A stretch of 33,568 nt of DNA from Planctomycetota bacterium (GTDB lineage Bacteria > Planctomycetota > Planctomycetia > Gemmatales > Gemmataceae): assembly GCA_026692965.1 (NCBI GenBank), contig JAPLNF010000311.1, positions 1 through 33,568 on the forward strand, in the 5' to 3' direction. Positions 23,986-32,238 of this stretch are shown in pieces; the stretch's first letter is position 1, and each line of letters opens with the position of its first letter. Under the pieces are notes generated by a model. That model was not told where the DNA came from and did no database searches. It was given only the letters and a program-made list of their open reading frames with translations. The translations under genes and the position numbers were made by a program.

Positions 23986-25254
23986 TTAAATCTTCTTACA
24001 ACTTGAAATATCAATTAGATGAAGCTGCCTTCCTTTATCTTCGTAAGGTGAATCTACAACCACCATGGAACCATCATTACTAAACCTCGGATGGGTATCA
24101 CAGCGCCATTCTCCGGCATACTGGACAGGAGAAAGAAAATCCCCAAGCGGAACCTTCTTGCCCGATTTAACATGAAACAAATAAGGGTGCTGAATCCTCT
24201 GCTTGTCAGGATAAGTATCGTTAAGAATCCATTCGTTTCCTGGAAGGTAGGTGCAATGGCCATTTTCAGTCATAACGCCGGCACCAATTTGCTCAATTTC
24301 CGAAGTCTTATCTTTAAACAGGTAGAAACCAGGGCGCTTATCCTTGGGTTGCGTCCATGCAAGAATATGATGTGGATCACGCCAGATAAAATGCGAGGTT
24401 GCTCCCGATGGATCTAGAATATAAAGATCAGACCCATCAATTGAAGCAGTAATCATCCTGGTTTTAAAACTCACCTTACCGGACTGCGGTTTCCAACGAT
24501 GAAGAAAAACAAAGCGGGTACCATCAGTATTAAACAGCAAATGATTAAACCAATGCTTGGCCCCAATCATGTCATCAGTCTGCGGCCCAAATGCTGCAAT
24601 TTGAGCCATCGAAAATAATAGCTTTTGTTTTCCGGTTTGAAGATCAATATGAAACAAACCAGAATCTTTAGGAGCAAGTTCAATAGAGGGATCAGGTACG
24701 CCACTATACCCATAACCTGGCCGGGTATCATGAAGGCGACGAAAATCTGCAGCAATTGCACTTTTACCATCAGGAGAAACGGCATAAATCGGCGCAGGAA
24801 TGGTTCGGATTTTTTTTGTATTCACATCCATAATACGAGCAACGTAATGTGGCTTAGGACTATCTTCACGATCATTCCAAATGATTTCAGATTTGGAACC
24901 TGGCATCCATTGCAACATACACCCTTGTTGCCAACACCAAGCTTTACTGGCACCAAGAGAAATCCATTGGTCATTATTTTTCAAATCGACCATTCCGATT
25001 TGAATAGAGTCATCCGGCTTGGGAGATCGATGTTCAAAATCAACTTTCATACCAAGAACAAATCTGTTGGAAGGGTCAAACTCAAGTTTGTCGTAATAAC
25101 CAAACCAGTGGTAACCAGGTCCTTTAGTAATAACCCTTTTTTTAGGATGATTAGCATCCTCGGATGCGAAAAGATCCCAACCAACTGCAAGCGCACCAGT
25201 AGCCTTGAGTAATTTGCGCCTACCCAACTTATCATTAAACATAAAATCCTTCAT
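23986..25254 (-). CDS. twin-arginine-signal beta-propeller-like protein
   Basis: 422 residues. The N-terminus has a twin-arginine-type signal (GRRKLLKATGALAVG), predicting folded export. The body shows repeated beta-sheet segments with propeller-like turns: FGYYDKLEFDPSNRFVLGMKVDFEHRSP, AVSPDGKSAIAADFRRLHD, FLHRWKP, ILAWTQPKDK, CDTHPRFSNDGSMVVVDSPYEDKGRQLHLID. This resembles TolB/WD40-like or oligogalacturonate-lyase-like beta propellers, but no catalytic residue can be named from sequence. It starts 5 bases after the TIGR03790 gene ends, so the two are almost surely co-expressed. The function may relate to a carbohydrate or redox substrate; this is a guess. Confidence 0.8.
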   Translation of the reverse strand: MKDFMFNDKLGRRKLLKATGALAVGWDLFASEDANHPKKRVITKGPGYHWFGYYDKLEFDPSNRFVLGMKVDFEHRSPKPDDSIQIGMVDLKNNDQWISLGASKAWCWQQGCMLQWMPGSKSEIIWNDREDSPKPHYVARIMDVNTKKIRTIPAPIYAVSPDGKSAIAADFRRLHDTRPGYGYSGVPDPSIELAPKDSGLFHIDLQTGKQKLLFSMAQIAAFGPQTDDMIGAKHWFNHLLFNTDGTRFVFLHRWKPQSGKVSFKTRMITASIDGSDLYILDPSGATSHFIWRDPHHILAWTQPKDKRPGFYLFKDKTSEIEQIGAGVMTENGHCTYLPGNEWILNDTYPDKQRIQHPYLFHVKSGKKVPLGDFLSPVQYAGEWRCDTHPRFSNDGSMVVVDSPYEDKGRQLHLIDISSCKKI

Positions 25255-25259
25255 ATTTC

Positions 25260-26534
25260 TTATTTTCTAATTTGCACCTTGGGACTTGGTTCAATCAATG
25301 ATTCGTTAATCATTGGAGAATTCTTGTAGGGATTATACAAAGGATCGCCAACAAGAACTGTCATCCAACTGGTAAGATAAACGGTGCGGGAATAAGTTTC
25401 AACCAATGTGTATTTTCCAGTGACAAGAAACCCAAAAAACTCAGATGGTTTGGGAAAACCAATAGTGTAAGGTTCCGCAACCGGACCAAGAGTAGCAGCA
25501 ACTCCTTTTTGCAACAAATTTGGGCACCAAACTTTGCTGGCAGGATTTCTTAATGTAATAGCTTCACTACTTGCAAGATGCCATGCCACTGCCCCCTTAA
25601 CATACCTACAACAATCAATGAAATTAGCATGAGAATACCAACCTGAATACAAAGCTGCATCTTTACAGGAATCAGGCTCAAACAATCCCCCCTTATCATC
25701 TAAAGTAACATCCATCCCTACAGATTTAAGTAATGCAGCAGCTTCACGAAACGACTCATCGTAACCACCATACCCAGAGTTATCGCCCGGATTTTTAGGA
25801 TCTAAACCAATTCCCCGTGCATCAAAATAAACTTTACCTTTTAATCCGCTTGCCTCTACTTCAATCGCATCATCCACAAGTCGCTTTGCAATCTCTGCAG
25901 TTGGGCCATCTAACCTGCAAGTCATGAGTGTACTAGGAAACCTCTTTTTGACTTCCTGAGGAGCTTTCCAATAAAGGGGATTTGGTTGCCAACGACTTAG
26001 CTCATATGGTGCCCACCATAAACACATAAGTTCGCTATCAACACACGCAAGGCTTTCAGCCGCGCTAGCGATACGGTGTTGAGAATTAAGCTCTGCAATT
26101 TTCTTCTTGAAGCCATCGAGCTTATCTTTTTCAGCTTTATCTTTCTCAGCAATCTCAAGTTCTTTACGGGAATCATCAAGTTGCTTTTTAATTTCATCAG
26201 CCTTTACTTTTTCATCACCAGAAAGAACCTTGGCACCCACCCGCAAAGGGACTCCGTAAACAGTTAATATAACTTTGAGTTTATCCTTCTTTAATTTAAG
26301 CGCTTCTCGCAATGGTTCTGCAAGCTTAGTTTCAAAATCAGCACGAAGAATATCTTCACCCTTGGGAAGACTCAGCAGAATAATATTATCTTCAGGAACA
26401 TTCCTCTTTTTTGCATAGTACTTTGCTACAGAAATTGATTCCGGCATATCTTTATTGGCAACTATAAAAATGTTTCCAGGTTCCAAAGCAAATAAAGGGG
26501 TGGCACTAAACAATAGAATTAAAAACCGAAACAT
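25260..26534 (-). CDS. TIGR03790 family protein
   Basis: 424 residues with a short signal peptide (MFRFLILLFSATPLFALEP). The start of the mature protein, GNIFIVANKDMPESISVAKYYAKKRNVPEDNII split over two segments, and ILTVYGVPLRVG are hallmarks of the TIGR03790 family, found in planctomycetes and some other phyla, function unknown. An inserted Lys/Glu-rich helix (about 108-155) separates the first region from the rest. Later blocks are YFDARGIG and GAVAWHLASSEA, and the end has LVGDPLYNPY. It is the third gene of a four-gene cluster, between the DUF1648 protein and the twin-arginine propeller protein. Confidence 0.85.
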   Translation of the reverse strand: MFRFLILLFSATPLFALEPGNIFIVANKDMPESISVAKYYAKKRNVPEDNIILLSLPKGEDILRADFETKLAEPLREALKLKKDKLKVILTVYGVPLRVGAKVLSGDEKVKADEIKKQLDDSRKELEIAEKDKAEKDKLDGFKKKIAELNSQHRIASAAESLACVDSELMCLWWAPYELSRWQPNPLYWKAPQEVKKRFPSTLMTCRLDGPTAEIAKRLVDDAIEVEASGLKGKVYFDARGIGLDPKNPGDNSGYGGYDESFREAAALLKSVGMDVTLDDKGGLFEPDSCKDAALYSGWYSHANFIDCCRYVKGAVAWHLASSEAITLRNPASKVWCPNLLQKGVAATLGPVAEPYTIGFPKPSEFFGFLVTGKYTLVETYSRTVYLTSWMTVLVGDPLYNPYKNSPMINESLIEPSPKVQIRK

Positions 26535-26571
26535 AAATATTGCCTCGCTAAAGGTGTAGGAATTTATTGTA

Positions 26572-27147
26572 TTATGCTAGAAATTGATAGTAAATCTGAA
26601 TATCAAAAAACCGAACAGAAACAGGAAGAACCTTTAAAAGATCAACTTTTCTAAATTTCAAGAAAAGCACAACAACCCACGAAAATACACCAAGCAAAAA
26701 CAGGGCCATAAAAACAAAAAAAGGAAGTTTAGGCATGAGAACCGGATAAGAATTATTGGCAAGGACAATGATTACATTAAGACCAACAAAAAAGAAAACC
26801 ATAAGAACCCCAAGTTTACAAGCCATGTTAAACAGATAATCAAGAGTTTGAGTTTTTCGCTCGGGGGCAAACCAATAATCACGATGAGAAATATTCACCA
26901 GCGATGGAAACCAAGCAGGCAATACACCCACCATGAGGACCATAAACAAAGGGAAACAAATAGTAGAAAGGGTGATAAATGATTGATGGTTATGAAGTGT
27001 CATGAAACCATCGGGTTTGCCTGAAAAATCAAAATGCGTTGCAATCTTTTGCGGAAGGCTTAGGGTAAAAACCCAATTTGTAAAAGCACCCATAAAAACA
27101 AAAACAAGAAGAACTAAAGTATGCACGGCTTTATTCATTACTCTCAT
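26572..27147 (-). CDS. DUF1648 integral membrane protein
   Basis: About 191 residues from ATG 27147; the ATG at 27138 (MNKAVH) is an equally possible start. The N-terminal part has LSLPQKIATHFDFSGKPDGF, the DUF1648 signature shared with SdpI-like membrane proteins. Four hydrophobic segments lie at about 8-28, 55-78, 105-128 and 138-163. SdpI relatives act in immunity and signalling, but DUF1648 alone does not show this. It lies 26 bases after the cytochrome gene and 37 before the TIGR03790 gene, in the same orientation. Confidence 0.75.
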   Translation of the reverse strand: MRVMNKAVHTLVLLVFVFMGAFTNWVFTLSLPQKIATHFDFSGKPDGFMTLHNHQSFITLSTICFPLFMVLMVGVLPAWFPSLVNISHRDYWFAPERKTQTLDYLFNMACKLGVLMVFFFVGLNVIIVLANNSYPVLMPKLPFFVFMALFLLGVFSWVVVLFLKFRKVDLLKVLPVSVRFFDIQIYYQFLA

Positions 27148-27173
27148 CAACAAAAATCACTTACTTATCTGGA

Positions 27174-27530
27174 CTATTTTTTAGCCCCGGCCTTAATCCA
27201 ATCCTTAATCAAATCAATTTCTTCTGTGGTTGGTCTGGGTGTAAACTTTTTAGGAGGCATAAGTTTAGCTGCCCCAGTCATAGTCATAACAATTTTGCTT
27301 TTATCAGGATCGCCCGGGACTACCGATTGCTTGCGACTTTTTGCAATGATAGCATCGTAAGAATCCAACCTAACTCCAGCTTTCGGTTTGCTTGCACCAT
27401 GGCATTCAACGCAATATTTAGTCATCAAAGGCTGAATGTCTTTTTGAAAATCAGGCGTTGCGGCAAATATCGAACTAGATAAAACCAAAAACCCTAAAAG
27501 AGGAATTGCATTTAACCTTAAAAATTTCAT
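27174..27530 (-). CDS. exported single-haem cytochrome-domain protein (PSCyt1-like)
   Basis: 118 residues with a signal peptide (cut near residue 24). The haem c motif CVECH lies at residues 40-44, followed by KPKAGVRLDSYDAII, then SKIVMTMTG...LMPPKK, with a Met as likely axial ligand, and a closing IDLIKDWIKAGAKK. This is the short planctomycete cytochrome C domain as a stand-alone protein, presumably in the periplasm. GGGAG lies 7 bases before the ATG. It is the first gene of a cluster with the DUF1648, TIGR03790 and propeller genes. Confidence 0.9.
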   Translation of the reverse strand: MKFLRLNAIPLLGFLVLSSSIFAATPDFQKDIQPLMTKYCVECHGASKPKAGVRLDSYDAIIAKSRKQSVVPGDPDKSKIVMTMTGAAKLMPPKKFTPRPTTEEIDLIKDWIKAGAKK

Positions 27531-27823
27531 TATAATCTCCCAAATCTACTGCAGTAATATAACTGTCAACAAAACAAACCCAAAAACATTTTACAATTGA
27601 ACGTCGTGTTTTCACACCAAATTCAAAGCTGAATTTTCCGTTATAAATATGAGACGTCTAGCAAACACAAAACAAACAATAAAGTTTAAACAATTAACAT
27701 AATTACAAAACTTTTCCGCAATCATCTTTTAATGGCAATATTTCATTCCAATGGTAACATAAAATTGTTGTTTTTTGTAAATTAAGATGTTCGAACAAAT
27801 ACGATTACGAAAGTTTCAACACC
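27531..27823. other. AT-rich divergent intergenic region
   Basis: 293 bases between the minus-strand cytochrome cluster and the plus-strand small membrane protein gene. No gene, repeat or clear promoter pair was recognised, although promoters for both directions are expected. Confidence 0.35.
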
Positions 27824-28171
27824 ATGCTTGAAGAAATACTATTTTTGTTTAACACAACCGGCTTAATATTTGGACCCCTTATTCTGTTAAGTGGTGGCTT
27901 TTCACTTTTTCTATGTTTTAAAGCAACAAGAACGCCAAACGACATAAAACTCATGCGCCAATCATTATTAATCTCATTCTTACCGTTCTTTATAAGTTTA
28001 TTTGGTGCAATGGTGGGATACTTAATTTTAATAAACCATGGGGAAAACAGGAGTATTCAAGTTGCAAATTGGCTAGCGCTCGGCAAATGCTGCCTAGCCG
28101 GTTTAGTCGTTTCGCTATTCCCTTTTTCTTGGTCCATCTTTCTCAACTATCGCAGGGGAATAATTTCTTGA
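27824..28171 (+). CDS. small hypothetical membrane protein with three transmembrane segments
   Basis: 115 residues. Hydrophobic helices at about 10-32, 44-68 and 78-108 (LIFGPLILLSGGFSLFLCF; LISFLPFFISLFGAMVGYLI; CCLAGLVVSLFPFSW). A short basic loop (KATRTPNDIKLMRQ) lies between the first two, and the protein ends with a basic tail. No domain recognised. The ribosome site is weak (GAAAG), so the start is uncertain, but the length and regular helix pattern support a real gene. Confidence 0.6.
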   Translation: MLEEILFLFNTTGLIFGPLILLSGGFSLFLCFKATRTPNDIKLMRQSLLISFLPFFISLFGAMVGYLILINHGENRSIQVANWLALGKCCLAGLVVSLFPFSWSIFLNYRRGIIS

Positions 28172-28336
28172 AGCCCAATATGCTTCTTATTTTTTAAGCA
28201 ATTCTTTCGATTAAAAACTTCTGGAAAACCAATTCGTTTAGGCATACCATACAAAGGTTCGATTTCTTAATTACTCATCCAACACAGAAAATCGATAATG
28301 ATTCGATTTTCATTACCCAACCTAGGATTTATTAGC

Positions 28337-29257
28337 ATGAAACCTATATTACAAGTAACCTTAAAACCAGTTGCACTTTTAATCACGGTGGCATTATTTT
28401 CAATAATCTCATCAACGGCAATAGCTCAAGAAAAATCAAAAACTAAATCAACAGATACTAAATCAGCAGAACCAATCACCAAGGGCCTTAGAGTATTCAC
28501 CTGCGGCCATAGTTTTCATGTCTGGGTACCCGGTATAATAACAGACCTTTGTAAAAAAGCGGGGATAATTGATCATGTACAAGTAGGATTATCCTCGATT
28601 GGCGGTTCGCGAGTGATTCAACATTGGGATATCGCTCCTGAAAAAAACAAAGCTAAGGACGAATTGAAAACCGGTAAAGTAGATGTTTTAACATTGTCGC
28701 CTATCTTTCTGCCCGACGCAGGAATCGAAAATTTCACAAAATTAGCATTGGAACATAATAAAAACATACGCATCATAGTTCAGCCAATCTGGTTGCGATG
28801 GGATATTTATGAACCCACAACCAAACGACCTGAAAAAGTAGATCACAATGCTATTACTGGTGAAGAACTTCGAGAAAGACACGCCGAACACTTTAAAAAA
28901 ATGGATGCTCATATCACGGAACTTAATCAAAAATATGGGAATGTGCTATATATTGCGCCGGCACCTCAGGCAGCTATCGCATTGCGTGAAAAAATTATTG
29001 CAGGCAAAGCCCCCGGATTGAAAGTTCAAGAAGATTTGTTTACCGATGCTCTTGGCCATGGGAAAGCGCCCCTCCAGACCTTGGTGGGGTATGTCGATTA
29101 TGCAGTGGTATACCGCCGTTGCCCAGTGGGTTTACCTGTGCCTGCCATTTTAAAAAGCGCAAAGCTAGGGGATCAGGAAGAAAGTTTAAACTTGTTACTT
29201 CAAGAATTGGCATGGGAAGCAGTTCTAGCACATCCACTTAGTGGCTTACAAAAGTGA
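28337..29257 (+). CDS. secreted SGNH-hydrolase-like protein
   Basis: 306 residues from ATG 28337, chosen because AGGA lies 9 bases upstream and the product then starts with a good signal peptide (cut after STAIAQ, residue 31); the frame also opens at 28298. A Lys/Thr-rich linker follows. RVFTCGHSFHVW (52-63) looks like block I with the nucleophile Ser59, and VQVGLSSIGGSRVIQHW fits the next blocks. Near the end, DALGHGKAPLQTLVGY could supply the Asp and His of the triad. The spacing is D-x3-H, not the classical D-x2-H. If so, it is an esterase or deacylase acting outside the cytoplasm, perhaps on acetylated polysaccharide. Confidence 0.65.
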   Translation: MKPILQVTLKPVALLITVALFSIISSTAIAQEKSKTKSTDTKSAEPITKGLRVFTCGHSFHVWVPGIITDLCKKAGIIDHVQVGLSSIGGSRVIQHWDIAPEKNKAKDELKTGKVDVLTLSPIFLPDAGIENFTKLALEHNKNIRIIVQPIWLRWDIYEPTTKRPEKVDHNAITGEELRERHAEHFKKMDAHITELNQKYGNVLYIAPAPQAAIALREKIIAGKAPGLKVQEDLFTDALGHGKAPLQTLVGYVDYAVVYRRCPVGLPVPAILKSAKLGDQEESLNLLLQELAWEAVLAHPLSGLQK

Positions 29258-29304
29258 ATTTCCCATTACAATTAAGCACAAATATTGCTATAAGGATAAT
29301 TATA

Positions 29305-30111
29305 ATGAATCGGGCTCGCTACCTTTTGCTGATACTAAGTTTAACAGTTTATTCATCGAAAATTTTTGCGATAGATGACGATCTTAACACCCAACTAATG
29401 CGTGCAACATTTAAAATAATGCATGAAAAATCGACAGCAACTGGTTTCATTCTTAAGAAAAACAACACGGAAAAATATATATTAATAACAGCGGCACACG
29501 TTTTAATTAACACACCTGGAGAGGAAACCACACTCCAATTTCGAACAAAAAAAGCAGATGGCGAATACATCAAAGACCCTGTAAAAGTTACCATTCGAAA
29601 AGATGGCAAACCCCTTTGGGCCAAACACCCTACCGAAGATGTTGCCGTCCTTTGGGTAACCCCACCCAAGAATGCAGACTTATCAAACCTTTCAACCGAT
29701 GTTCTTGCTTCTGATGCGTTACTGCAAAAACACAAGGTACACCCAGGAGATTTAGTTTCCGTCTTAGGTTATCCACACAGAGTCGAGTCTAATAACGCAG
29801 GTTTTCCAATACTCAGGCATGGTTCAATTGCAACATTTCCATTATATCCAACAGCAAAAACCCGGACTTTTTTCTTAAGTGGAAATATTTTCGAGGGAGA
29901 TAGTGGCAGCCCAGTTTCTCTATCTAGGCAAAGCTATACCGAACCTGACAAAGAAGAAACAAGGCTCATTCTGGGATTAGTTTCAGCCCAACAATTCCTT
30001 GATGAAGATGTAAAACTTATTTATGGAACGAGTAAGATTCGTCACCGATTGGGCCTTGCAATTATTATTCATGCTTCACTTATCAATGAAACAATTGAAT
30101 TTTTAAAATAA
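29305..30111 (+). CDS. trypsin-like serine protease (HtrA/S1-type fold), secreted
   Basis: 268 residues from ATG 29305, with AGGA 9 bases upstream; an earlier in-frame start at 29254 overlaps the previous gene. Signal peptide to about residue 22. The catalytic triad is complete: H65 in LITAAHVL, D112 in EDVAVLWV, and S200 in EGDSGSPVS. Length and motifs fit a single chymotrypsin-like domain without a PDZ domain, so it is not a full DegP. It probably acts in the periplasm on misfolded or specific proteins. It follows the SGNH-like gene by 47 bases. Confidence 0.85.
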   Translation: MNRARYLLLILSLTVYSSKIFAIDDDLNTQLMRATFKIMHEKSTATGFILKKNNTEKYILITAAHVLINTPGEETTLQFRTKKADGEYIKDPVKVTIRKDGKPLWAKHPTEDVAVLWVTPPKNADLSNLSTDVLASDALLQKHKVHPGDLVSVLGYPHRVESNNAGFPILRHGSIATFPLYPTAKTRTFFLSGNIFEGDSGSPVSLSRQSYTEPDKEETRLILGLVSAQQFLDEDVKLIYGTSKIRHRLGLAIIIHASLINETIEFLK

Positions 30112-30139
30112 ATCATCATCGCAAGGAGGCGACAAAAGA

Positions 30140-30811
30140 ATGATCGAAAAGATATTCCGACCAGGGCCAAGGCCTAATAGTGTTATAAACGAATACGATA
30201 TAATTATCGCAGTTCCTGCAGGCTGGAGTTTACTACCCCCCGGTGACGCCGGTTTAACTAGGCGGGTAAAAGCCGCTGGGGAATATTGGGTAGTCCAAGA
30301 AAAGAAAGGACGAAGGATATTCTCCAAAGGCATTTGGACTGCTGCTACTACCATCGAGAAAACAAGATTAGAATTGGAAACAGAAAGATCAACGGAAAGT
30401 TATAGCAAACGCAAAGAAAGCGCAGCCAAGCGAAGAGATAAAGTTCAATCAGAATACGTGGAAGATTTTACCGGAGCTGTAGTTACTTTTCTGGCATTCC
30501 ACCCAACTCATTCGGAGTTAGCCAATAAACTTGCAAAAGCTGTTGCAGATCACGCTACCCCTGTTGGTAGTGGCACGGTCGCCCGAACCAAAAGAATTCC
30601 GGTAGAACGAAGGGCGGAAGCCGCGGTTATCGCTTGGATGAGGCACCAAACTACAGCCTATGATTCAATGAGCATAGCAAAAATCAAAGGGGAAAGGCGC
30701 GAAGTAAGGCGGATGCTAGCACAACGATCTAAGAGTTTACTGGCACGATACCGCAAAGAAGAATCTGGCAGCGAAGCATGTTTATTGAAAGAAGCTCTAA
30801 AAAACAGTTAA
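30140..30811 (+). CDS. DUF2293-domain protein
   Basis: 223 residues; a strong AAGGAGG lies about 10 bases before the ATG. No signal or membrane segment. The N-terminal part (1-65) is unknown and contains AVPAGWSLLPPGDAGLTRRVKA. A charged helical linker (about 70-110) follows. Then comes VADHATPVGSGTVARTKRIP-VERRAEAAVIAWMRHQTTAYD, which I recognise as DUF2293: basic, with conserved RH and YD positions. The domain is found in bacteria and fungi with unknown function. The C-terminus is very basic (GERREVRRMLAQRSKSLLARYRK), so nucleic-acid binding is a fair guess only. Downstream of the protease by 28 bases. Confidence 0.7.
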   Translation: MIEKIFRPGPRPNSVINEYDIIIAVPAGWSLLPPGDAGLTRRVKAAGEYWVVQEKKGRRIFSKGIWTAATTIEKTRLELETERSTESYSKRKESAAKRRDKVQSEYVEDFTGAVVTFLAFHPTHSELANKLAKAVADHATPVGSGTVARTKRIPVERRAEAAVIAWMRHQTTAYDSMSIAKIKGERREVRRMLAQRSKSLLARYRKEESGSEACLLKEALKNS

Positions 30812-30935
30812 CAGCAATTAAAAACAATAAAAAACACTCCCGTGATGTATTATTTCATCATCATTTCTTTTGATTTTTTATTCTTATCCATTAGATTATT
30901 GATTAGGTTCTCGAATTAACAAAAGTGGAATTATC

Positions 30936-31634
30936 ATGAAAAAAACACCCAAAGATGTAGCACCGAAGAAAGCTAAAAAGCCAGCAACAGCGAAGGCTAC
31001 TCCAAATAAAGACATCAAAAAATTAAAGGCTAAAATCATCTCCCTTGGAAAACAGTTTCATCGCAGGGGTTGGTCGCTTGCAACCAGCAGCAATTACAGT
31101 GCGATTATCAGCAAAAAGCCCTACCAAATTCTCATAACAGCAAGTGGCAAACACAAAGAAAACTTAGGGATGAATGATTTTCTAGTACTTAATGATAAAG
31201 GTGCGCCTTTGGTAAAAACCGAAGAAAAGCCCTCTGCCGAAACAGCTTTGCACCTTATGTTGACCGCTAAAGAAAACATCAATTCTGTGCTGCATGTTCA
31301 CTCGGTTTGGGGAACCTTGCTTTCGGAAAAATACGGGGCCACAGGTGGTTTCTGGGTAGAAGGCTACGAAATGCTTAAAGGGTTATCTGGAATCAAAAGC
31401 CATGAAACCCGCATTTGGATAGATATCTACCCTAATAGCCAAGATATAACAGCATTGGCAAAAAAAGTAAATGAACGCACTTTTTCGAATAAAGATTTTG
31501 TACCCTTTGGGTTTCTTATCCAAAAACATGGTTTGTATGCTTGGGGCTCAAACCTTGAAGAAACTCAAAGACATGTTGAAACTTTGGAATTTCTTTTTGA
31601 AGTAACAGGTAGAAGCTTGCTTCTGCGAGACTAA
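30936..31634 (+). CDS. mtnB: methylthioribulose-1-phosphate dehydratase
   Basis: 232 residues, class II aldolase fold. Zinc ligands H120 and H122 (NSVLHVHSVWG) and H198 (IQKHGLYAWG) are in place, with E102 (PSAETALH) as likely catalytic base; ATSSNYSAII and ITASGKHKENLG form the phosphate site. It dehydrates 5-methylthioribulose-1-phosphate to the diketo phosphate of the methionine salvage pathway. The first 30 residues are a Lys/Ala/Pro-rich tail (DVAPKKAKKPATAKATP), not part of the enzyme. First gene of mtnB-mtnD-mtnC. Confidence 0.92.
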   Translation: MKKTPKDVAPKKAKKPATAKATPNKDIKKLKAKIISLGKQFHRRGWSLATSSNYSAIISKKPYQILITASGKHKENLGMNDFLVLNDKGAPLVKTEEKPSAETALHLMLTAKENINSVLHVHSVWGTLLSEKYGATGGFWVEGYEMLKGLSGIKSHETRIWIDIYPNSQDITALAKKVNERTFSNKDFVPFGFLIQKHGLYAWGSNLEETQRHVETLEFLFEVTGRSLLLRD

Positions 31635-31656
31635 TAATAATTTACAGGAGATAAAA

Positions 31657-32238
31657 ATGGCAGTCGTATTAATACCAGACGAAAACAGGGCGCTGAAATC
31701 TGAAAAAGAAATCCAGGAATTCATTAACCCGCATGGCATCTTTTACGAAAAATGGCCTCTTGCTGAAAGAGTCAACCCTGAAGCGGATGCTGATGATATT
31801 CTCAAAGCATATGCACCAGAGATCGAGGTACTTAAGAAAAAAGGTGGGTATGTGACCGCTGATGTCATGAATGTTTCACCCGAAACACCAAGCCTTGACG
31901 AAATGATGGCAAAGTACAAAATGGAACACACCCACTCTGAGGATGAAGTTCGATTTATTCTTAAAGGGAAGGGTCTGTTTCACATCCACCCAACTAGCGG
32001 GCCTATTTTTGCTATTCAAGTTGAAGCAGGCGACCTCATTAATGTTCCTAGGGGCACTAAACACTGGTTTGGTTTATGCGAAGATAGAACCATACGGGCA
32101 ATACGATTGTTTCAGGACAAATCAGGGTGGACACCACAGTACATTGATAGTGGCATCCATGAAAATTACGCGCCCTTATGCTGGGGCCCCACTTATTTAA
32201 CTGGCGAAGGAAACATGGAAACCAAGCTATCCGTATGA
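31657..32238 (+). CDS. mtnD: acireductone dioxygenase
   Basis: 193 residues, a cupin. The four metal ligands are visible: H91 and H93 (EHTHSEDEVRF), E97, and H136 (GTKHWFGL). It oxidises acireductone (1,2-dihydroxy-5-methylthiopentene-3-one) to the 2-keto acid precursor of methionine plus formate with Fe; Ni-bound forms give a different outcome. It lies 22 bases after mtnB, and its stop overlaps the mtnC start (ATGA). Confidence 0.95.
   Translation: MAVVLIPDENRALKSEKEIQEFINPHGIFYEKWPLAERVNPEADADDILKAYAPEIEVLKKKGGYVTADVMNVSPETPSLDEMMAKYKMEHTHSEDEVRFILKGKGLFHIHPTSGPIFAIQVEAGDLINVPRGTKHWFGLCEDRTIRAIRLFQDKSGWTPQYIDSGIHENYAPLCWGPTYLTGEGNMETKLSV

Noticed and set aside
26572-27147. SdpI-type immunity protein as part of a toxin system
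   Set aside because: Only the DUF1648 part is visible and no toxin gene is adjacent; neighbours are cytochrome and TIGR03790 proteins.
30812-30935. Possible terminator or riboswitch before mtnB
   Set aside because: Only a 5-base stem (TGATG/CATCA) with a loose T-rich stretch; too weak to call.
32178-32234. Upstream 19-codon extension of mtnC
   Set aside because: It lies inside mtnD; the ATGA overlap at 32235 gives the normal MtnC N-terminus.
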